From positions 1-64,000 of the IMG/VR virus record IMGVR_UViG_3300032293_001310: a DNA stretch of 64,000 nt, one strand, 5' to 3'. The position numbers were made by a program, and so were the translations under genes. The stretch comes from a virus. The notes below the pieces were generated by a model. That model did not search any database and was not told the DNA's origin. It saw only the letters and a list, made by a program, of their open reading frames with translations. Positions 59,402 to 64,000 of the stretch are shown here, in pieces; position 1 is the stretch's first letter; every line of letters starts with the position of its first letter.

Positions 59402-60445
59402 ATGAGTACTACTACCAATACTACTATTCCATATGTCATCAAGACAAATGGCTCCGTGACACTTTATCTAAACAATGAGTGTCTGACCGTTGCTACTGAC
59501 CATCCCAACTATAATAAGATCATTGAGAGCATCAAGGCTGGTGATTTTTCTAATATTGATAATCTTGTCAATATTGCCAAGGCTATAGTTTCTTTTACTT
59601 ATGGCCAATCCGTCTCGGTGGTGAATGGCGAGATTTTCTATAATGGCTTTGCTATTCATAATACACTTACCACTCGCATCCTCAAGATGATGACAGATGG
59701 GTTTAAGTTTGACCATATGGTCAAGTTCCTTGACAACCTGATGCAAAATCCCAGCAAGCGTGCGGTGGATGAAACATACTGGTTCCTTGAGAACTATGGT
59801 CTGCCTATCACCGACGATGGTTGCTTCCTTGCCTATAAGGCGGTTCGTAATAACTACACAGATATTTATAGCGGCAAGTTCAACAATGGCATTGGTGCTG
59901 TTGTGTCTATGCCTCGTAATATGGTGGACGACAACTATGGTTTGGATTGTAGCAATGGTCTGCACGTTGGTGCTCTTGACTATGTTGTTCAGTATGGACA
60001 CTTCAAGAAGGGCGAGGCTCCTGTTGCTGGTGGTAATCGCCTGCTTATCGTCAAGGTTAATCCCAAGGACGTAGTCAGCGTTCCTAAGTACGAGGGCCAT
60101 ACCAAGATGCGTGTGTGTGAATACACTGTCGTGTCGGAAATCAACGACGTAATCAAAGAACTGGACAAGGTTGTTTATACCAGCAAGGCTGAAGAAATCC
60201 AGCCCGACAATGATCATGACTATGATGAAGATTACAGCGATTCTAACGATGACCTGTGCGACAATAGTGCGTGCAGTTGCTCTTCTGAGCAGAATGATTG
60301 CGACATTGTTGAGCAAGAGTATATTGCTGGAACCAACGACGGAAAGAATGATCGTTCTGCTGGTCTTGACTATGGCACAAATATGCGTTCTGAATCCAGC
60401 ATGGATTATCACAACGGATATTTTGACGAGTATTATATGAGATAA
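59402..60445 (+). CDS. rIIB: rIIB-like protein
   Basis: 347 residues (T4 rIIB 312). Recognised from DDGCFLAYKAVRNNYTDIYS, VVSMPRNMVDDNYGLDCSNG, LHVGALDYVVQYGHF and RLLIVKVNPKDVVSVPK, the conserved C-terminal core of rIIB-type phage proteins. It is extended by a 95-residue acidic, Asn/Asp/Cys-rich tail (DEDYSDSNDDLCDNSACSCS) absent from T4. Function as for rIIA: a lysis/exclusion phenotype in T4, mechanism unknown. Confidence 0.9.
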   Translation: MSTTTNTTIPYVIKTNGSVTLYLNNECLTVATDHPNYNKIIESIKAGDFSNIDNLVNIAKAIVSFTYGQSVSVVNGEIFYNGFAIHNTLTTRILKMMTDGFKFDHMVKFLDNLMQNPSKRAVDETYWFLENYGLPITDDGCFLAYKAVRNNYTDIYSGKFNNGIGAVVSMPRNMVDDNYGLDCSNGLHVGALDYVVQYGHFKKGEAPVAGGNRLLIVKVNPKDVVSVPKYEGHTKMRVCEYTVVSEINDVIKELDKVVYTSKAEEIQPDNDHDYDEDYSDSNDDLCDNSACSCSSEQNDCDIVEQEYIAGTNDGKNDRSAGLDYGTNMRSESSMDYHNGYFDEYYMR

Positions 60446-60483
60446 AATTTGGTAAGGTAAACTAACTAAAAACAAATAACATA

Positions 60484-60496
60484 ATTAACAATTAAC
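60484..60496 (+). promoter_or_regulatory. ATTAACAATTAAC leader element shared with the SSB gene
   Basis: The same 13-mer occurs at 45288-45300. It lies 11 bp before the ATG at 60508, and 12 bp before the SSB ATG. Neither leader has a Shine-Dalgarno. Confidence 0.4.
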
Positions 60497-60507
60497 ATAT
60501 TAAACTT

Positions 60508-60870
60508 ATGTCTAATAAAAAGAAGAATACAATAAACATCGAGTGGCCCACAAATCGCCACTTTACTATCGACGACATCCAGAACATGTATCCGGATGCT
60601 GTGAACATCACTCTTCGTTTCAGAGTGAACAAGGCGGTTGAAAGCAAGCAGATCGTTGCTATCGGCAAGATTAAACCTGCTATTGGTCGTCCTAAGATGG
60701 TGTTTGCTTCGGCAAATCCTTCTAAGGAAGTCCTTGATGCCGCCAAGACTGCTGGCGTCATCTTCAACGACGAACCCAAGGCTGCTATTACTGTTGCCGA
60801 GGTCAAGTCCGAAAAGAAGGCTAAGGCCACCCCAGCCTCTGTGCCTGCGGTTAATGTTGCCGCTAGTTAA
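60508..60870 (+). CDS. Small basic protein after rIIB
   Basis: 120 residues. FTIDDIQNMYPDAVNITLRF, then RVNKAVESKQIVAIGKIKPA, looks like a small helix-turn-strand unit of the kind seen in winged-helix DNA-binding proteins (a (S/T)xxDIxxxxPD..ITLR helix followed by IxxIGxI). The C-terminal 40 residues are Lys/Ala/Pro/Val rich. No assignment. The leader shares a 13-mer with the SSB gene, and a terminator follows, so it is probably an abundant early product. Confidence 0.62.
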   Translation: MSNKKKNTINIEWPTNRHFTIDDIQNMYPDAVNITLRFRVNKAVESKQIVAIGKIKPAIGRPKMVFASANPSKEVLDAAKTAGVIFNDEPKAAITVAEVKSEKKAKATPASVPAVNVAAS

Positions 60871-60894
60871 TAAATAACAAAGGTTATATGCGAG

Positions 60895-60926
60895 AACCGT
60901 TGAGGCAAAAAACCTCAACGGTTTTC
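60895..60926 (+). terminator. Intrinsic terminator after the rII region
   Basis: Perfect 11-bp stem AACCGTTGAGG (60895-60905) with CCTCAACGGTT (60913-60923), 7-nt A-rich loop, short T tract. Confidence 0.9.
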
Positions 60927-60934
60927 TATTTATA
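60927..60934 (+). promoter_or_regulatory. Late-type promoter box TATTTATA
   Basis: Overlaps the end of the terminator, 50 bp before the ATG at 60985. Marks a return to late-type expression at the right end. Confidence 0.45.
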
Positions 60935-60984
60935 TGTACAAAAGACTGGTCAAAGGTAATTTTGATCTTTAATATAGGTTGTAT

Positions 60985-61191
60985 ATGATAGACGCAATAA
61001 CAGAAATAATTAAATCTTGGCACGGTGCTTGGCAGTTTGTGTTCTTATTCGGCACAGCATTCTTGTTTATGGTAGTGAATGTATCGCTGATAGATGCTAT
61101 ATCTACGTTTTTTAATAATACATTACCAATACTGTTGAGAGGATATCCTCCTTCACATATGAAAAAGGACACAGAGAAAGACGATGACTAA
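60985..61191 (+). CDS. Small membrane protein, holin-like candidate
   Basis: 68 residues from the ATG at 60985; the TTG at 60979 would add two residues. One hydrophobic segment (WQFVFLFGTAFLFMVVNVSL, about 18-37) is followed by a moderately hydrophobic stretch and a charged tail ([10 protein letters not shown]). The small size, membrane segment, charged end and late-type box fit a holin or other lysis protein, but no endolysin is seen in the window and no motif settles it. It overlaps the next gene by 8 bp. Confidence 0.5.
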   Translation: MIDAITEIIKSWHGAWQFVFLFGTAFLFMVVNVSLIDAISTFFNNTLPILLRGYPPSHMKKDTEKDDD

Positions 61192-61432
61192 ACTCATCAT
61201 AAATTCCGGGAATGTATGTTTGGCTAAATATATAGATAAGCCTTATATTTCATCGTCGCCACTTATACAAGTGGAGGTAACGTGTGGAAGTTGTAATTTA
61301 ACATTTGCTACAAATAACTATATACCAGACAAAAACAGATATATATCAAATTGTCCTCATTGCGGTAAATGGAATAGGCTAAATTTGTATACTATGGGGG
61401 TAAAAGAACGGCGTTTTTTGACTACCTTCTGA
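61184..61432 (+). CDS. Small zinc-ribbon protein
   Basis: 82 residues. [12 protein letters not shown] and [14 protein letters not shown] give two CxxC knuckles 24 residues apart, a C4 zinc ribbon. The flanks are beta strands. Such ribbons bind nucleic acid or proteins; nothing further can be said. Overlap with the small membrane gene suggests joint translation. Confidence 0.62.
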   Translation: MTKLIINSGNVCLAKYIDKPYISSSPLIQVEVTCGSCNLTFATNNYIPDKNRYISNCPHCGKWNRLNLYTMGVKERRFLTTF

Positions 61433-61451
61433 TAGTTATAATAATACAAGA

Positions 61452-62219
61452 ATGAGCCTATTTATAAAAAGAAGCCCACCGGCTGACGGCAATCCTGACG
61501 GCATTATATATGCTCCGCAAGGCGCGCTCTTTTTTAAGACTGGGTCTTTTTACAAAGTTAATTATTCTGGGTCAAACCACGGTGGCAGTTGGGAAAATGT
61601 ATTTTTTCAACCAACCAAGTTATCTTTTATATTACAAACGATTAGAGATATAAGTTTATTAAACAAACCTTTGTCCGGACCATATTTGTATATAAAGACG
61701 ACCGGAAATATATCTAATACGGGATGGAAATATTTGGGAAACCGAAATCCATTTATCCCGCTTCCAACTCCAACTCCATCAGTAACTCGGACGGTGACTC
61801 CAACAATTACTCCAACACCAACGATCACTCCGACAATTACTCCAACACCAACCACAAGTGTAACGGTTACCCCGACTATTACACCCACAAGAACTTTAAC
61901 CAAAACTCCAACTCCCACTAAGACGCCAACTAAGACGCCAACCAAGACGCCAACTTCAACTCCTACCAGAACACCCGACGGGTATATTACACCGACTCCT
62001 ACCAGAACTCCGGATGGCTACATCACTCCGACACCAACTAACAGTATTACGCCAACAATTACACCGACACTCTCGTCCACTCCAACAAAGACGCCAACGG
62101 CGACACCGACAAAAACACCGACCATAACGCCTACAAAAACACCAACAGTGACGCCAACAGTGACGCCAACAGTGACGACAACGATGACACCGACAGAAAG
62201 TCCTCCATATAGTATTTAA
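61452..62219 (+). CDS. Protein with Thr/Pro-repeat C-terminal half
   Basis: 255 residues. The first 100 form a compact domain ([24 protein letters not shown]-type strands, [20 protein letters not shown]) that begins like a surface module. From about 107 to 250 the protein is Thr-Pro repeats ([30 protein letters not shown]) with two copies of [12 protein letters not shown]. Such low-complexity segments act as extended stalks and are targets for O-glycosylation in other systems. It is followed 1 bp later by glycosyltransferase genes. A virion surface stalk is the likely role. Confidence 0.65.
   Translation: MSLFIKRSPPADGNPDGIIYAPQGALFFKTGSFYKVNYSGSNHGGSWENVFFQPTKLSFILQTIRDISLLNKPLSGPYLYIKTTGNISNTGWKYLGNRNPFIPLPTPTPSVTRTVTPTITPTPTITPTITPTPTTSVTVTPTITPTRTLTKTPTPTKTPTKTPTKTPTSTPTRTPDGYITPTPTRTPDGYITPTPTNSITPTITPTLSSTPTKTPTATPTKTPTITPTKTPTVTPTVTPTVTTTMTPTESPPYSI
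61770..62205 (+). repeat. Thr-Pro codon repeat (coding)
   Basis: Degenerate short repeats of ACN-CCN with synonymous variation. Two 48-bp units encoding the RTPDGYITP segment lie at about 61964-62035. Prone to length change by slippage. Confidence 0.75.
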
Positions 62220-62220
62220 T

Positions 62221-62982
62221 ATGTTTAAATGGTTACATAATGTTATAAAAAAAAGATACGAGGTATCAATCGTAATTCCTACCTACAAAAATACAAAATT
62301 TTTGGAGGAATGTGTTAGGTCTGTGATCAAGTCTGCTAAAAAATGCAGCAATTTTGAGATATTACTCGGCATAGACAGTTGTAGAGAGACATTAAATTTT
62401 GTATCCAACAATAGGTTGTTTCTTCATAAAAACATAAAAGTACTATTTTTTTCAAAGAATTTGGGTCCATATATAATAAGAAATACATTAACAACAATGT
62501 CGTCGTATGAAAATATATTATTCTTCGATTCAGACGACGTGATGATGGAAAATACAATAGAAACTTTACTTGAAAAATTTCAAGATAAAGATATTTTAAA
62601 ATGTAAGTTTTATAATTTTTATGACGGAAAAGACTATAAAAATATTGAAAACCTTGAAATATCAAGTATGTTTTCTCACGGCGCGTTTTTGATAAATAAA
62701 AATAAATTTTTGGAAATGAACGGGTTTTTTGGTTGGAAGTTTGGGGCAGACGCGGAGTTCGAAGAGCGATGCATTGGAAACAACCATCCAGTTCTAAGAT
62801 TAGAAATTCCATTGTATTATAGAAGATATCATAACCACAATTTAACTAGGAGACCGGACACGGGAATTGGTTCTAAACTGAGAAATAAATATAGTAAAAT
62901 TATTTTGGAACGACGAGAATTTAAAAACTGGACAAACCCGAAAATTATGGATACATTTAATGCTATTCGTATAATACTATGA
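62221..62982 (+). CDS. Glycosyltransferase family 2
   Basis: 253 residues. YEVSIVIPTYKNTKFLEECV at 13-32 is the GT2 nucleotide-binding start. The acceptor-side LGPYIIRNTLTTMSS is followed by ENILFFDSDDVMMENTIETL, whose SDD is the DxD-type metal site. GAFLINKNKFLEMNGFFGWK gives the usual late Gly-Phe region, and AEFEERC the catalytic-base region (ED-like). Cytoplasmic transferase from a nucleotide-sugar; acceptor unknown. Coupled to the next gene by ATGA. Confidence 0.85.
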   Translation: MFKWLHNVIKKRYEVSIVIPTYKNTKFLEECVRSVIKSAKKCSNFEILLGIDSCRETLNFVSNNRLFLHKNIKVLFFSKNLGPYIIRNTLTTMSSYENILFFDSDDVMMENTIETLLEKFQDKDILKCKFYNFYDGKDYKNIENLEISSMFSHGAFLINKNKFLEMNGFFGWKFGADAEFEERCIGNNHPVLRLEIPLYYRRYHNHNLTRRPDTGIGSKLRNKYSKIILERREFKNWTNPKIMDTFNAIRIIL

Positions 62983-63824
62983 ACGAGTGCGATTTAAACG
63001 AAGATATTCATCAATATCCAATTCGGCCTTCCGAAAATACATTTAATTGCCATGGAAATAGAGAACAACTCTACGAAGCAGAAGTATTGAAAACAGTTGT
63101 ACCCGAAATTGTAGTATATACTTGTATATCCGGCGATTATGATGAATTAAGAGAAGTATCACGTCCGGAAAAAGATATAAAATACGTCTGTTTTACAGAT
63201 CAAAAAATAGAAAGCAAAACTTGGAAAGTTTGTCCAATACCTAAATTTCTAAATTCACTCGAACCCACAAAGATTGCAAGATGCATAAAAATACTTCCTC
63301 ACTTATTTTTATCCGAATATAATATTTCCGTGTGGGTCGATGGAAATATTCAAGTCTTGGGAAATATAAAAGAATTGGTGAATAGCAATTTAAAAAATTA
63401 TTTTGCCATACCAAAGCATCCCGACCGGATATGTTTATATCAAGAAGCCGAGACAGTAATTAAATTAAAAAAAGATACGGAATATAATGTAAACAAACAA
63501 TTACAGATATATAGAGATAAAAACTATCCAAAAAACAACGGAATGGTTCAAAGTAATATCATAATCAGAAAACATAATGATTCTCGCTGTATTAAAATTT
63601 GCAATCTTTGGTGGAATGAAGTGCGACAGTTTTCCAGAAGAGATCAATTGTCATTCAACTATGTAATATGGAAAAAAAATGTCATCATAGATATAATGAA
63701 TCCAAATTTGGTAGTGAGCAAACACTTACAGATATGGAAACATATTTCTAAGGGAAATCAAAAGTCTTATTTAAGAAAAGGGTATGGTGATTTAAAAAAT
63801 TATATAAACGGAACTGAAGTATGA
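62979..63824 (+). CDS. DUF616/TOD1-type glycosyltransferase
   Basis: 281 residues. VVYTCISGDYDELREVSRPE, DIKYVCFTDQK, ARCIKILPHLFLSEYNISVW and VDGNIQVLG follow the DUF616 (TOD1/MUCI70-like) family closely, with VDGN at the metal/sugar site and NNGMVQSNIIIRKHND plus WWNEV..FSRRDQLSFNYV further on. Members are putative or demonstrated glycosyltransferases in plants and occur in bacterial surface-polysaccharide clusters. The acceptor could be the neighbouring Thr/Pro-rich protein or a host glycan, both inferences. The first 35 residues are an unrelated extension. Confidence 0.8.
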   Translation: MNECDLNEDIHQYPIRPSENTFNCHGNREQLYEAEVLKTVVPEIVVYTCISGDYDELREVSRPEKDIKYVCFTDQKIESKTWKVCPIPKFLNSLEPTKIARCIKILPHLFLSEYNISVWVDGNIQVLGNIKELVNSNLKNYFAIPKHPDRICLYQEAETVIKLKKDTEYNVNKQLQIYRDKNYPKNNGMVQSNIIIRKHNDSRCIKICNLWWNEVRQFSRRDQLSFNYVIWKKNVIIDIMNPNLVVSKHLQIWKHISKGNQKSYLRKGYGDLKNYINGTEV

Positions 63825-64000
63825 TATATTATTGCATACCATATAGTATAGAAAAAAATTTGGCAAAAGCGTATAATGAATTTGTTAATTTATTACCATC
63901 CGACGACGACTATGCCTGTTTTGTTGATGGTGATACTATATTTACAACTTCCGATTATGGGCATACGATAGATAGTGCCGTGAGAGCATATCCGGACATC
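63821..64000 (+). CDS. Glycosyltransferase-type gene, 3' cut by window edge
   Basis: Starts by ATGA overlap with the DUF616 gene and stays open to the edge (60 codons). MIYYCIPYSIEKNLAKAYNE is followed by LLPSDDDYACFVDGDTIFTT, the hydrophobic-FVDGD pattern that places a DxD metal site on a GT-A-type beta strand. Too short to name a family. Confidence 0.6.
   Translation, partial: MIYYCIPYSIEKNLAKAYNEFVNLLPSDDDYACFVDGDTIFTTSDYGHTIDSAVRAYPDI

Noticed and set aside
59468-60475. 335-codon minus-strand reading opposite rIIB
   Set aside because: Same reason: shadow of a clearly recognised + strand gene.
61459-61472. TATTTATA-like box inside the Thr/Pro-repeat gene
   Set aside because: It lies within the coding sequence seven codons or fewer from the start and precedes no gene start; chance in A+T-rich DNA.
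61770-62205. Short spaced repeats resembling a CRISPR array
   Set aside because: Period is not constant, no spacers; the repeats are Thr-Pro codons in an open frame.

Overview
The window is one piece of a large contractile-tailed (T4-type) dsDNA phage genome. The evidence is a T4-like tail set (sheath, tube, hub/baseplate proteins, a very long tape measure), T4-like replication proteins (gp32-like SSB, UvsX, FEN/RNase H-type exonuclease, DnaB/gp41-like helicase, NrdA/NrdB) and an rIIA-rIIB pair. It is A+T rich, densely packed with ATGA, TAATG or GTGA start/stop overlaps, uses the standard stop codons, and has no gap over 300 bp, no rRNA and no tRNA or CRISPR that I can see. The fibre proteins resemble those of marine and freshwater T4-like phages. 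The host cannot be told from this window.

Layout. 1-3.1 kb: the 3' part of a collagen-like, repeat-rich tail fibre, open at the left edge. 3.1-15.6 kb: a tandem array of 14 paralogous LamG/concanavalin-like proteins, interrupted by a fibrinogen/intelectin-like protein and two small unknowns. 15.7-18.1 kb: four further fibre or virion-surface proteins, the last glycine-rich. 18.1-19.8 kb: a minus-strand pair, sulfotransferase-like and glycosyltransferase-8-like. 19.8-26.4 kb: a coiled-coil protein, a very large tail sheath, an inserted block (HAD phosphatase, small protein, nucleotidyltransferase, unknown) and the tail tube. 26.6-31.5 kb: proteins sharing an N-terminal helical tag that resembles the T4 capsid-targeting sequence. 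31.6-42.4 kb: baseplate/hub proteins and tape measure. 42.4-52.7 kb: replication and nucleotide metabolism (family A DNA polymerase, SSB, UvsX, exonuclease, helicase, NrdB, NrdA). 52.8-54 kb: another tagged gene and a partner. 54-60.9 kb: MoxR ATPase, metallopeptidase-VWA protein, rIIA, rIIB and a small protein. 61-64 kb: small membrane and zinc-ribbon proteins, a Thr/Pro-repeat protein and three glycosyltransferase-type genes, the last cut by the right edge.

Regulation. Two promoter classes can be read. Replication and rII genes have sigma70-like TTGACA/TAATAT promoters, several placing the predicted transcription start on or next to the start codon. Virion genes are preceded by an 8-mer TATTTATA, the reverse complement of the T4 late box TATAAATA. 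The two tagged genes inside the replication block (43.86 and 52.8 kb) have the late-type box. This supports the main hypothesis here: the tagged proteins are late, capsid-targeted cargo. Seven hairpin/U-tract terminators separate the units.
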